64,000 bases of DNA, taken from Sinomicrobium soli. Its GTDB lineage: Bacteria; Bacteroidota; Bacteroidia; Flavobacteriales; Flavobacteriaceae. Below the pieces are notes generated by a model. The model was not told the origin of the DNA. It was given only the letters and a program-made list of their open reading frames with translations, and made no database searches. The DNA is taken from contig NZ_QLNV01000014.1 of assembly GCF_003285545.1 (NCBI RefSeq), positions 34,759-98,758 on the forward strand. Direction: 5' to 3'. Positions 54,068 to 63,930 of this stretch are shown piece by piece. The number at the start of each line of letters is the position of its first letter. Within the stretch, counting starts at the first letter, position 1. A program made the position numbers and the translations under genes.

Positions 54068-56161
54068 ATGAACAAGATCAAACCATTTTTATTCCTGTCC
54101 CTCTTCGTTGTCGTCTGTATTTCATCCTGCGGGAATGTTCAGAAAGAAAAAGCCGCGGCACAGACCGACCTGGAAAAGCCCAATATCATATTCATTCTTA
54201 CCGACGACCTGGGCTATGGGGATATCGGGGTGTTCTTCCAGAACGAAAGGAAAAAACAGGGCGACAAGAGCGAACCCTGGCTACAAACTCCTTACCTGGA
54301 TGCCATGGCCGGCGACGGCGCCCGGCTCACCCATCACTACACGGCAGCTCCGGTGTGTGCACCGTCAAGGGCATCGATACTCTTGGGTGTTAACCAGGGG
54401 CACTCCAACGTTCGTGACAACCAGTTCGACAAGGCTCTGGAGGACAATTACACCGTGGCGAATGTTTTAAAACAAACCGGATACCGTACTGTAGCTATCG
54501 GCAAATGGGGGCTACAGGGAAAGGGGAAAGGCCCCCGCTGGCCGGCACACCCTCTCAAAAGAGGTTTCGACAACTTTTATGGGTATATACGGCACCGTGA
54601 CGGCCATGAACACTATCCCAAGGAAGGTATATACCGCGGGCCCATGGAAGTCTATGACGATTACAACAACGTAGCCGACGACCTGGATAAATGCTATACG
54701 GGCGACCTGTTTACCGCCAGGGCGAAAAAGTATATCACCGACCACCAGGAAAACCACGCAGGCGACCCGTTCTTTATGTACCTTGCCTACGATACTCCTC
54801 ATGCCGTACTGGAATTACCTACCCAGGCCTACCCGGAAGGCCGCGGACTCAAAGGAGGGTTACAATGGCTGGGAACACCGGGCGAAATGATCAATACGGC
54901 CTCCGGAGAGGTCGATTCCTATATGGACCCTGTCTATGAAAGTGCGACCTGGGACGATGATAAGAACCCCGATACTCCCGAAGTGCCCTGGCCGGACACC
55001 TATAAGCGCTATGCTGCAGTAAACAAAAGAATTGACGACCAGGTGGGCGACCTCATTCAATTACTGAAAGACCTGGAGATCGACCGGAATACCCTGGTGA
55101 TCTTTACTTCGGATAACGGGCCTTCCCGGGAATCTTATCTCCCCAAAGAAGAATATGCAGAATACACCCCGGAGTTTTTTAACAATTTCGCGTATTTCGA
55201 CGGGATCAAAAGAGATACTTACGAAGGGGGGCTGCGCACCTCTACCATAGCTTTCTGGCCGGGGACCATTCCCGCGGGAAGTGTAATAAACAGTCCGAGC
55301 ATTTCCTACGACTGGCTGCCCACCTTTGCCGAGGCTGCAGGAGTCACTGCCCCCGTACGGACCGACGGAGTTTCCCTGCTTCCCTCCCTCACCGGGAAAG
55401 GAAAACAGCAGGAAAGCAAGATTTATGTAGAATATTTTCATCCGGGCAAAACACCTGCCTATGCCGAATTCGGCAAGAACCACCAGAACACCCGGCGAAA
55501 ACAGATGCAGATGATACGCTTGGGAGATATGGTAGGGGTACGATATAATATCACGGATGCGGAAGACGACTTCAACATTTATAATGTGGTGGACGACCCG
55601 GCCCAGCGAAATGACCTGGCCGGTAAGCATACCGACCTGCAACGCCAAATGAAGGCCAGAGTGCTTCAAATGCGCCGTACGGACACCTCTGCCCCGCGTA
55701 CTTACGACAAGGCCCTGGTGCCTGCCGTGACCGGAAAATCGCTGGAAAAAGGACTAATGGCCCGGTCTTACCAAAACGATCTGCCCTGGATCCCGGCAGT
55801 TCCCGGAGATGCTGTTTCCGAAGTCCGGGTAAACGACCCCGGAGAAGTACAGTTCGGGGAAAACCTGGTTTGCCTGGAAGGTTATATCAACATTCCCGAA
55901 GACGGAACATACCGGTTTTCGGCAGATACGGATAAAAAGTGTTTTATGAGGATTCACGACATTGCCGTGATCGACAGGGACTTTAACGGGGACAAGGCCC
56001 GGGAATATGAAGTGAACCTCTCCAAAGGCAACCACCCGGTAAAATTATATATCACGGGAGAAGGCCCGGTTTCCGGAAAGGAGTTACAGCTGAAGTGGGC
56101 ACATAAAGACCTCGGTGAATCTGTGGTGCCTGCATCTGCATTTTATCACAACCCGGAATAG
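54068..56161 (+). CDS. S1 family sulfatase with C-terminal PA14-like domain, lipoprotein
   Basis: A sulfatase of 697 residues, lipidated after VVCISSC. The metal site is LTDDLGYGDIG and the catalytic motif CAPSRASILLG has Cys97, the formylglycine precursor. TSDNGPSRESYLP follows. Residues about 590-690 form an extra beta-sandwich like PA14 (VCLEGYINIPEDGTYRFSAD, then NHPVKLYITGEG), likely a glycan-binding module and rare in plain sulfatases. The gene is followed after 17 bases by the hybrid regulator, with which it probably forms an operon. It is the largest of the three sulfatases. Confidence 0.93.
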   Translation: MNKIKPFLFLSLFVVVCISSCGNVQKEKAAAQTDLEKPNIIFILTDDLGYGDIGVFFQNERKKQGDKSEPWLQTPYLDAMAGDGARLTHHYTAAPVCAPSRASILLGVNQGHSNVRDNQFDKALEDNYTVANVLKQTGYRTVAIGKWGLQGKGKGPRWPAHPLKRGFDNFYGYIRHRDGHEHYPKEGIYRGPMEVYDDYNNVADDLDKCYTGDLFTARAKKYITDHQENHAGDPFFMYLAYDTPHAVLELPTQAYPEGRGLKGGLQWLGTPGEMINTASGEVDSYMDPVYESATWDDDKNPDTPEVPWPDTYKRYAAVNKRIDDQVGDLIQLLKDLEIDRNTLVIFTSDNGPSRESYLPKEEYAEYTPEFFNNFAYFDGIKRDTYEGGLRTSTIAFWPGTIPAGSVINSPSISYDWLPTFAEAAGVTAPVRTDGVSLLPSLTGKGKQQESKIYVEYFHPGKTPAYAEFGKNHQNTRRKQMQMIRLGDMVGVRYNITDAEDDFNIYNVVDDPAQRNDLAGKHTDLQRQMKARVLQMRRTDTSAPRTYDKALVPAVTGKSLEKGLMARSYQNDLPWIPAVPGDAVSEVRVNDPGEVQFGENLVCLEGYINIPEDGTYRFSADTDKKCFMRIHDIAVIDRDFNGDKAREYEVNLSKGNHPVKLYITGEGPVSGKELQLKWAHKDLGESVVPASAFYHNPE

Positions 56162-56178
56162 ATAGATCTCAATTCATA

Positions 56179-59100
56179 ATGCTGGACAGTTTTCTCAAAT
56201 ATTGCTTTCTCTTTCTGACGGGTACTTTGTGCTGCAGTTTTCAAAGTACAGGCCAGGAAGGCATGCTCTTTTCCAGGATTACCTCAGAACACGGCCTGGA
56301 TTCGGATGAAAGCCGTTTTGTCTTCCAGGACAGCGACGGTTTTATCTGGATCGGAACAGACGGAGGGCTGTTCCGCCATGACGGTTATGAGATGGTAAGT
56401 TTTGAGACCATCGTTCCGGACAGCAAAAAAATACTGGGGAAGGCACAGTATTTCGAAATTACCGAAAGTGACGATAAAAAATTATGGGTGGCCTCTTCGG
56501 CAGGCATATTTTACTATGATAAAAAGAAAGCCTGCATCCGCCTTATTGAACAAGGAGACCAGGTTTATGTCAGCACCAATCCCGGAGATCGTATGACCAT
56601 TGAATACGACCCTTCCGGAAAAATCTGGTTCGGCGGGAGCAGGGGGATTTTCTTTTATGACCTGCATACACAGAAAATAACCCATTACAATTCCATTAAA
56701 AACAGGGATAATCCGAGAGGACTGAGAGATGTCCTTATCAGTTCCTCCGGAGATGTATGGCTGGCCACCTGGAAAGACGGGCTGGGCAGGTATATCCCCG
56801 AAACAGGAAAGTTTGAAGTTTTTGAGGAATTTACCTCGGGGCCCTCCCGGACAAAAGACAACGTTCTGAATTCCCTGTACCAGGACCGAAAAGGGAGATT
56901 ATGGGTCGGCACGTGGGACGGAGGACTATACGTTGTGGATATTTCAGAACCGGGATCTCCGGAGGTACTGGAATGGTTCGGGGAATCAACAGCTGAAGCG
57001 GACGGACTTCCGAGCAATATTATTTACGATATCAACGAAGACCTTCACGGCAGTATATGGGTAGGAACCCCCTTTGGCCTCAGTATAATCAGCACTGCAG
57101 AAGACCGGGAGTTTAACTTTCTCGATTTCGGAAATGCAACCGGCACCAAATGGAGAAATCACGAAATCAGTAGCATTCTCAAAGACAGGTCCGGCCTTAT
57201 GTGGCTGGCCACCTTTGGTGGTGGAGTCAGTAAAATTGACCTCCGGAAAAATAAATTTCCCCTGTATCACATCTCTCCTCCCGATAACCGGAAAAGTCAA
57301 TCTGTATATGCCTTTATCAAAGATCATAAGGGGAGACTGTTACTGGGTGTACAAAGCCTCGGGTTCGGGGTATATGACCTGGACAACAAGGTGCTGACCA
57401 CGTATGAGCATATAGATGATTACAGCTCATTATATGCGCTTGACCTCAATACGGTAAGAAACTTTACCCGGGATAAAAAAGGAAATTTATGGTTGGGTAC
57501 AAGGTTTAAGGGGCTTATCAAATACAGCCCTTCCCGAAGGAATTACATTCAGGTGTCCGACCGCAGGGATCATGGCAGGATATTTAAGGAAGTATTCCGT
57601 ACTGTTCCGGATCTCAACAATAAGATATGGGCACTTACGAACAAAGGTTTTTATACCATTGAACAGGGAGGTCGTTTCATCGACAATACGGTAAAACCCT
57701 TTGAACCCAGGATTTCCGGGGACTCTTCAGTAATACAAAACACCTTTTCCGACTTTAATCTCAGTAAAAACGGCTACCTGTATCTCGCCACCAACAGCGG
57801 GGATATCTGGAAATCGGCCACCAGTATTTATTCGGATTCCACAGGTACCTGTTTTTTTAAAAAGATACCGCGCCCCGGAAATAACAACAAGAGCCTGAAC
57901 ACCCTGTTTATCGATGGAAAAAACAGGTTATGGGTAGGCACCAACAACGGGCTTGAGATCTATACCGAAGAGGGCAAACCCGCGGGATCCGATGTCCTTT
58001 CGGGAATAAAAAATCTTTCCCTACACGCTTTTGAAGAAGATGAAAAGGGCAATATCATCGCTACATCCAATAAGGGGCTGATCTATATCAACATGTTGTC
58101 TGATGAGACCAGGATCAGTTTATATACCATCCGTAACGGACTGCAGGCAAATTATTTTATCAAGGGTTCCATTTTCAAGGATGAGGACGGCACCTTGTTT
58201 GCAGGCGGGCATCAGGGGTTCAACCATTTAAATCCTTTGAATATCAAGGACGACCATATGCAGCCTGCCCTGGTACTCACCAACCTGCGCACGTCCCGGA
58301 AGAATTACTACAGCGATCACACATTCCATACCGGAAACCCGTTCAGGGTGGATTACGATGACAACATGATAACGCTGTCTTTTTCCTCCATCGACATGAG
58401 GGACCCGGATAACCTGAACTATGCCTACAAACTGGAGGGCCTGGAAAACGAATGGAAATACGTAACGTCCAACAACAGGACGGCCACCTATGTAAACCTG
58501 AAACCGGGTAAATACACCTTTAGACTAAAAGCCACCAATGCCAACGGTCAATGGACGGAAACCAGCCTTTCACTTCCGGTTTTCGTAGAAACCGCTCCCT
58601 ATTTTTCCTGGTGGGCCTATTCGCTGTATGCCCTGGCGGTAACAGGCATCATTGTTGCTATCTTTGTGCTTTATCGCAGGAAGGTCAAGATTCGCGAGGC
58701 CCTGAAGGTAGAGAACATTGAAAGGATAAAATCAGAAAAGCTACACCAGTTCAAATTACAGTTCTTTACCAACCTCTCTCATGAACTGCTCACTCCCCTG
58801 TCTGTGCTGACCATTCTTTCCGACAAGGGCCTGAGCCGGAACGATGACCGGCAGGAGAAAGAAAAAATATTAAAACGCAATGTCAAGATCCTGAACGACC
58901 GCATTAAACAGATGCTCCATTTCAGGAAAGCCGAGACCGATAATATGGCCCTGGATGTTTCCTGGCAGAATATTTCCGGGATTATCGGTGACCTGAAAAA
59001 GGATTATGAGATCCTTGCAGAAGAGAAAGGCATCAGTTTTAAGATTAATGTACCAGGCGATCTTACGGGGTATATCGATCCGGAAAAGATAAAGATCTGT

Positions 59101-60366
59101 GTCAATAACCTCCTTTCCAACGCCTTTAAATACACCCCGGAACAAGGTGCTGTTACCCTGGAAATGTATGCCACTGGGCATAACGGCAATCAGCACCTTA
59201 CCATTGTTGTGGCCGATACCGGTAAAGGTATTCCCAGGGAGGATCTCGAAAGAATATTCGACCGGTACTACCGCCTGAAATCTGTTCAGGGCCGGGAAGA
59301 CGGCCTGGGTATCGGACTTGCGCTCACAAACCACCTTGTGGAAATACAGCAGGGGACCATTGACGTGGAAAGTGAAGCCGAAACAGGTACCCGCTTTAAA
59401 ATTACCGTTCCGATAGGCAGGGATATCACGGGTTCAAAAGACAGAAAACTGTCCGGTGCCCTTATCACTGAAAAAAATATCGAATTCCCAGAACAACACA
59501 AGGTATCCGATGAGCTGGAGGATGTGGAATACTCGGGTAAAGCCATTCTGCTGGTCGAGGATAATGAAGACTACCTGAAACTCATGCAGTCCTATCTCCG
59601 GAATTATTATAAGGTCTTCAGTTGCCTCGACGGAAAGAGTGCCCTTGATCTTGCCAACTCCGAAGAGATAGACCTCATCGTTTCCGACCTGCGTATTCCC
59701 GATATGAACGGGCATGAATTGTGCAGGGCAATCAAAGGCAATGTCAATACCAGCCATATTCCCGTAGTGGTCGTAACGGCACATGCCGGCGACGAGGAAA
59801 GAAAAAAAGGATATGAAGCAGGAGTAGACACCTATTTTTCCAAACCGATAAACCTGGATGTCCTGGTATACCGCATCGAATCACTGCTGAAAAAACGGGA
59901 AAAAATATACAGCAAGTTCAATAAGGGCCAGTTCCTGGAGCCTGAAAAAATAGTTTCTACAAGTATCGACGAAGAATTCCTGGCCAGGGCCAAAAGATCC
60001 GTGGAACATCATATCTCCGATTCCGATTTTTCCGTCAAGATGCTTTGCAGGGACCTGGGCATGAGCAACTCCATGTTCTACAGAAAGATCAAGGGCCTTC
60101 TCGACATTACTCCCAACGAATTTATAAAAAATATCCGGCTGAGGCGGGCCGCCCAATTACTCACTGATAACAACATCCATATTTCGGAAGTCGCCTATAT
60201 GATCGGTTTCAACGACCTGAGTTATTTCAGCGCGTGCTTTAAAAAACAATACGGTGTTTCTCCCAGTACCTACCAGAAAAAAAAACACGATGAGCAACAG
60301 GTGGTTTTCTCCATACCTAAAAGCACCCCGGAAAATGACATATGGGAGAAATTCAATGACAATTGA
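56179..60366 (+). CDS. Hybrid two-component system regulator (HTCS) of the PUL
   Basis: A regulator of 1395 residues. In order: signal peptide, a periplasmic sensor made of Reg_prop two-component propeller repeats (GFIWIGTDGGLFRHDG, KGRLWVGTWDGGLY, NRLWVGTNNGLE), a Y_Y_Y domain (YAYKLEGLENEWKYV), one membrane helix about 807-833, HisKA with His868 in SHELLTP, HATPase with NNLLSNAFKYTP and DTGKGIP, a receiver domain with Asp1170 in VSDLRIPDMNG, and a C-terminal AraC-type DNA-binding domain about 1290-1372. Such proteins sense an oligosaccharide in the periplasm and switch on the PUL. All phosphotransfer residues are intact. It very likely regulates the three SusCD units and sulfatases around it. 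Confidence 0.96.
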   Translation: MLDSFLKYCFLFLTGTLCCSFQSTGQEGMLFSRITSEHGLDSDESRFVFQDSDGFIWIGTDGGLFRHDGYEMVSFETIVPDSKKILGKAQYFEITESDDKKLWVASSAGIFYYDKKKACIRLIEQGDQVYVSTNPGDRMTIEYDPSGKIWFGGSRGIFFYDLHTQKITHYNSIKNRDNPRGLRDVLISSSGDVWLATWKDGLGRYIPETGKFEVFEEFTSGPSRTKDNVLNSLYQDRKGRLWVGTWDGGLYVVDISEPGSPEVLEWFGESTAEADGLPSNIIYDINEDLHGSIWVGTPFGLSIISTAEDREFNFLDFGNATGTKWRNHEISSILKDRSGLMWLATFGGGVSKIDLRKNKFPLYHISPPDNRKSQSVYAFIKDHKGRLLLGVQSLGFGVYDLDNKVLTTYEHIDDYSSLYALDLNTVRNFTRDKKGNLWLGTRFKGLIKYSPSRRNYIQVSDRRDHGRIFKEVFRTVPDLNNKIWALTNKGFYTIEQGGRFIDNTVKPFEPRISGDSSVIQNTFSDFNLSKNGYLYLATNSGDIWKSATSIYSDSTGTCFFKKIPRPGNNNKSLNTLFIDGKNRLWVGTNNGLEIYTEEGKPAGSDVLSGIKNLSLHAFEEDEKGNIIATSNKGLIYINMLSDETRISLYTIRNGLQANYFIKGSIFKDEDGTLFAGGHQGFNHLNPLNIKDDHMQPALVLTNLRTSRKNYYSDHTFHTGNPFRVDYDDNMITLSFSSIDMRDPDNLNYAYKLEGLENEWKYVTSNNRTATYVNLKPGKYTFRLKATNANGQWTETSLSLPVFVETAPYFSWWAYSLYALAVTGIIVAIFVLYRRKVKIREALKVENIERIKSEKLHQFKLQFFTNLSHELLTPLSVLTILSDKGLSRNDDRQEKEKILKRNVKILNDRIKQMLHFRKAETDNMALDVSWQNISGIIGDLKKDYEILAEEKGISFKINVPGDLTGYIDPEKIKICVNNLLSNAFKYTPEQGAVTLEMYATGHNGNQHLTIVVADTGKGIPREDLERIFDRYYRLKSVQGREDGLGIGLALTNHLVEIQQGTIDVESEAETGTRFKITVPIGRDITGSKDRKLSGALITEKNIEFPEQHKVSDELEDVEYSGKAILLVEDNEDYLKLMQSYLRNYYKVFSCLDGKSALDLANSEEIDLIVSDLRIPDMNGHELCRAIKGNVNTSHIPVVVVTAHAGDEERKKGYEAGVDTYFSKPINLDVLVYRIESLLKKREKIYSKFNKGQFLEPEKIVSTSIDEEFLARAKRSVEHHISDSDFSVKMLCRDLGMSNSMFYRKIKGLLDITPNEFIKNIRLRRAAQLLTDNNIHISEVAYMIGFNDLSYFSACFKKQYGVSPSTYQKKKHDEQQVVFSIPKSTPENDIWEKFNDN

Positions 60367-60368
60367 TC

Positions 60369-60413
60369 ATTATTTCACAATAACTCGTTGTTGAAAATAT
60401 CAAATTCGTGACA
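60369..60413 (+). promoter_or_regulatory. Two-part upstream element, copy 1
   Basis: ATTATTTCACAATA at 60369-60382 and AAATTCGTGACA at 60402-60413, 33 bases start to start. The same two parts at the same spacing precede the second paralogue at 62102-62146. It lies 20 bases before the ATG at 60433 and is probably a regulator site plus core promoter area. Confidence 0.5.
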
Positions 60414-60432
60414 TAAACTTTAAATCAATGTC

Positions 60433-62022
60433 ATGAAAACAAATTACCATGTTCAATCCGTGCTTTGCTTTATCATAGCAAGCAGCTTAATAGCCTGCGC
60501 CGGAACCGATCTTAAGGATACCGAAGACATCCTGAACAAAGCACAGCATGCCGGTTTGAGTACCACAGACACTTTTCTTATTTCTTCTATGGATATGGAA
60601 CAGAAAATACTGGAATGGGGACATGATATAAAACAGGGAGGAAGTGCAGCCAAACTAACTGCAGGAGCGTGTCAGCAAATTTTTCAAAACGGAAGGTTCA
60701 CCATACTGAGAATCCCGATTTACTCCAACGCCCATAATCCTGATGGCTCGGTAAGGGAAAACTATAATACCGGGTTAATGCCCCTGAGTGTCTCCTCCGA
60801 TGAAGTCCAATGGGAAATAATCCCCACGGACGGAGGCTGGTTCCATCTTAAGAACAAGGCTCATAATAAATATGCCAGAGGGCTCAATACCGATGTCCTG
60901 GAGATTGATTCGACTTCGTATACGGGAAGCTGGACCCAATGGAAACTTGTCGATGCCGGAAACGGGTGGTATTATTTGCAAAACCGCGGACATACCAGTA
61001 AGCACCTGAGGGCAGACAATGACGGCAATATTACGCTATACGACAATACTTCTACAGGATCCTGGACCCAATGGAAACTCACAGATACCGGAAACGGGTA
61101 TTCCTATATCACCAATAAAGGACAGAACAAATATCTTTCCGGGGGTGGAAACGAATACGACAAGATCATTGAGGTTATAAATACGGCAAAGACTAACGGA
61201 GACCCTGATTTATATGCTTCTCATAAAATTTATGATAATACAGACCACAATACAAACCGAAACATCAATTTTGGTCCCTTTTACACCAGCAATGGCATAG
61301 ATGCCGGGGGTTTTGCCGCCAGTATCGACGCCTTCTTAGATTATATTCAAACCCATACCGCGAAAACGGTAAAATACCTGGCTCCGCGATGTGAACTGGG
61401 AAGTCATTGGACCCCCCAGAAATTTGTAGATGTAGTGAATAATCTCACTCACTCTCCTCTGATCGTTTCTCCCGAAGCCGCATATGCCATCAACAGTGAT
61501 TCCTTCTGGACCACCGATGTGCAAAACCTGACCGATATTAAATCGACTCACAATAAGGAGAACTCTCCGCAATGGCCTTTGAACAGTGAATACGACTGGG
61601 ACGGAGAAACCGTAGGTGGTAATCAGGACAACTTTTTATCGCTCGTCTTTAAATTGCACGAAGCCTTTTACAAAGGCAAGGTCACTGGTATTGTTTTTTG
61701 GGGACAAACGCACCTGAATAATACCGATGACGATAATAACAACGGCCCTTTCCGAAGGGAACTCGTGGCCGCTTCCGAATATAATCTCGTCAAATGCTCC
61801 ATTTCAGAAAATGAAGAAGCTGCTGTAATCGCATTCGCCACGGACGACCCCGACGAGATCAAGGTTTTTTATGCTTCTACAGAAGGGCTCACCCTTAGTT
61901 TTGACAGGAGTGTCAAAAGTTCCAGTGTACCCTCGGAAGCCTCGGGCATAACAGCCTCTTCATTTGACATGCCGGCCACCGGAAAATCTGATTACGGGAG
62001 TTTTATCGTCGAATTCAACTAA
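60433..62022 (+). CDS. Putative clan-A-like glycosidase with inserted ricin-type beta-trefoil, lipoprotein (paralogue 1)
   Basis: A lipoprotein of 529 residues (signal ending LIAC). Residues 30-113 look like the first strands of a TIM barrel (KILEWGHDIKQGG, FTILRIPIYSNAHNPDGS). Residues about 114-239 are a three-fold repeat, each with WTQWKL and a GNGWYYLQNRG-like segment: a ricin-type beta-trefoil. The barrel then resumes (YDKIIEVINTAKTNGDPDLY, KYLAPRCELG, LNSEYDWDGE, VTGIVFWGQTH) and ends in a small beta domain. Glu321 and Glu386 lie where beta-4 and beta-7 carry the acid/base and nucleophile in clan GH-A enzymes. I know no named family for it; glycan cleavage is inferred. Confidence 0.7.
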   Translation: MKTNYHVQSVLCFIIASSLIACAGTDLKDTEDILNKAQHAGLSTTDTFLISSMDMEQKILEWGHDIKQGGSAAKLTAGACQQIFQNGRFTILRIPIYSNAHNPDGSVRENYNTGLMPLSVSSDEVQWEIIPTDGGWFHLKNKAHNKYARGLNTDVLEIDSTSYTGSWTQWKLVDAGNGWYYLQNRGHTSKHLRADNDGNITLYDNTSTGSWTQWKLTDTGNGYSYITNKGQNKYLSGGGNEYDKIIEVINTAKTNGDPDLYASHKIYDNTDHNTNRNINFGPFYTSNGIDAGGFAASIDAFLDYIQTHTAKTVKYLAPRCELGSHWTPQKFVDVVNNLTHSPLIVSPEAAYAINSDSFWTTDVQNLTDIKSTHNKENSPQWPLNSEYDWDGETVGGNQDNFLSLVFKLHEAFYKGKVTGIVFWGQTHLNNTDDDNNNGPFRRELVAASEYNLVKCSISENEEAAVIAFATDDPDEIKVFYASTEGLTLSFDRSVKSSSVPSEASGITASSFDMPATGKSDYGSFIVEFN

Positions 62023-62101
62023 TTGAGCATTCGGGCAAACATCAGAAATATAAAATGGCAGTCAAAATGAATTAACGCATGAAATCTGATGAGAAATGAA
62101 T

Positions 62102-62146
62102 ATTATTTCACAATACTCCCTGCCAAATAATCGCAAATTCGCCACA
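62102..62146 (+). promoter_or_regulatory. Two-part upstream element, copy 2
   Basis: ATTATTTCACAATA at 62102-62115 is identical to copy 1. AAATTCGCCACA at 62135-62146 differs from copy 1 at two bases. The spacing of 33 bases is the same. The distance to the start codon at 62211 is 64 bases, longer than for copy 1, so the element and not the leader length is conserved. Confidence 0.5.
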
Positions 62147-62210
62147 CCAACTAAACCACAATGGACCTGAAGCTCACAGGCCTTTAAGTCTGACTAAAAC
62201 TTTATATAGA

Positions 62211-63812
62211 ATGAAAACGTCTTTATTCATTAAAATTACGGTATCCTTTACCACAGGTATCTTTATAGCATGTTCGGGATCAGATCTCAACGAAACAGAA
62301 AAAACATCCCCCATTGGAGATGAAAATGTCGATCTGAGTTTAAAAGACTCCTTCCTGATATCCTCCATGCAGGTCGTACAGAAAATCACAGACTGGGGGC
62401 ATGATATTAAGCAGGATGGAAACGCAGAGAACCTAACAGAAGAAGCATGTACACAGATCTTCGAAAACGGCAGGTTTAACATACTGAGAATTCCCTTCTA
62501 TTCAAACGCCCATAACCCCGATGGCTCGGTAAGAGATAATTACAAAACCGGATTAATGCCCTTAAACACATCATCCGGAGAAGTACAATGGGATACGATC
62601 TCAACTGAAGGGAATTGGTTCTATATCGAGAACAAGACTTTCAATAAGCGTGCAAGAGGAATTATATATACTACAGGGCAAAGCATTCTGGAAATAGACA
62701 CCACTTCATATATGGATAACTGGAACCAATGGAAACTCGTCGATGCCGGAAACGGGTGGTACCACATAGAAAATCGTGGGCATTCTGGTAAACACCTGAG
62801 AGCTGATAATAATGGCAACATTACTCTTACTGACAATACGTCTACAGGCTCCTGGACCCAATGGAAATTTACAGATGCCGGAAACGGATACTTCTATATT
62901 GCCAACAACGGACAAAACAAATATTTATCCGGGGGCGGTAACGAATACGACAAAATCATCGATGTCATAAACATCGCCAAGGTTAACGGAGACCCCGATC
63001 TGTATGCCTCTCATAAGATTCACGATCATGCAGATCACAGTACAGAGCGAAATATTAATTTCGGATCGTTTTACACCCCTAACGGTATAGATACCGATGG
63101 CTTTGCAGCCAGCATAGATGCCTTCTTAGATTATATTCAAACCCATACCGGGAAAACAGTGAAATACCTCGCCCCACGTTGTGAACTGGCACAGCATTGG
63201 GAAAGAGCAGAGTTTATAGATATTGTAAATAAACTTACTCATTCCCCTTTGATCGTATCTCCGGAAATGTCGCTGGCAGGTAATTCAGATGTATTCTGGA
63301 ATAATGATGCCGAACAGGTAACTGACATCAAAGCTACCCACAATAAAAAGCTAACTGCTCCGTGGCCGGCCAACAGTGAATACGATTGGGACGGAGAAAC
63401 GATCGGAGGAAATCAGGATACTTTTATAAATCTTGTATACAAATTACATGAAGCCTTTTATAAGGGAAAGGTTACAGGTATAATTTTCTGGGGACAGACT
63501 CATTTGAACAACACCGACGATGACAATAACAACGGCCCTTTCCGAAGGGAACTGGTCTCTGCCTCGGCATATAATCTCGTAAATTGCTCCGTGGCAGAGG
63601 ACCCCGACTCGGCCGTAATTGCCTTTACTACAGAAGACCCGGACAAGGTGAAGGTCTTTTATGCTTCTACAGAAACTATTCATCTCCGTTTTGACAGAGA
63701 TATCGATAACACCAGTGTACCTGCAGAAGCTTCAGGTATTACCACAAAGGGATTTGATATACCTGCCACGGGAAAATCTGATTACGGGAGTTTTATAATA
63801 GCATTCGAATAA
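62211..63812 (+). CDS. Putative clan-A-like glycosidase with inserted ricin-type beta-trefoil, lipoprotein (paralogue 2)
   Basis: A tandem copy of the preceding gene, 533 residues, with the lipobox in GIFIAC and the same order of parts: barrel start (KITDWGHDIKQDG), trefoil insert about 114-243, barrel remainder with Glu325 (APRCELAQHW) and Glu390 (NSEYDWDGE), then the C-terminal beta domain ending YGSFIIAFE. Long stretches are identical to paralogue 1, while the trefoil's first repeat and the loop after beta-4 differ most. This suggests recent duplication with change in specificity. The shared upstream element was duplicated too. Confidence 0.7.
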   Translation: MKTSLFIKITVSFTTGIFIACSGSDLNETEKTSPIGDENVDLSLKDSFLISSMQVVQKITDWGHDIKQDGNAENLTEEACTQIFENGRFNILRIPFYSNAHNPDGSVRDNYKTGLMPLNTSSGEVQWDTISTEGNWFYIENKTFNKRARGIIYTTGQSILEIDTTSYMDNWNQWKLVDAGNGWYHIENRGHSGKHLRADNNGNITLTDNTSTGSWTQWKFTDAGNGYFYIANNGQNKYLSGGGNEYDKIIDVINIAKVNGDPDLYASHKIHDHADHSTERNINFGSFYTPNGIDTDGFAASIDAFLDYIQTHTGKTVKYLAPRCELAQHWERAEFIDIVNKLTHSPLIVSPEMSLAGNSDVFWNNDAEQVTDIKATHNKKLTAPWPANSEYDWDGETIGGNQDTFINLVYKLHEAFYKGKVTGIIFWGQTHLNNTDDDNNNGPFRRELVSASAYNLVNCSVAEDPDSAVIAFTTEDPDKVKVFYASTETIHLRFDRDIDNTSVPAEASGITTKGFDIPATGKSDYGSFIIAFE

Positions 63813-63842
63813 TATAATTATTAGGTAAACAGAAGAATACGA

Positions 63843-63854
63843 AAATTCGTGATA
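63843..63854 (+). promoter_or_regulatory. Partial copy of the shared upstream motif
   Basis: AAATTCGTGATA differs from copy 1 (AAATTCGTGACA) at one base. The ATTATTTCACAATA half is not recognisable at the expected distance. It precedes the twin-arginine protein at the right edge, in line with common control of all three genes. Confidence 0.35.
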
Positions 63855-63930
63855 TCGACAGTATTATATGAGGACTAAGTCAAATCCTTCTTTATCATGC
63901 AATCGATTCCGTACACAAAAACAAATCATC

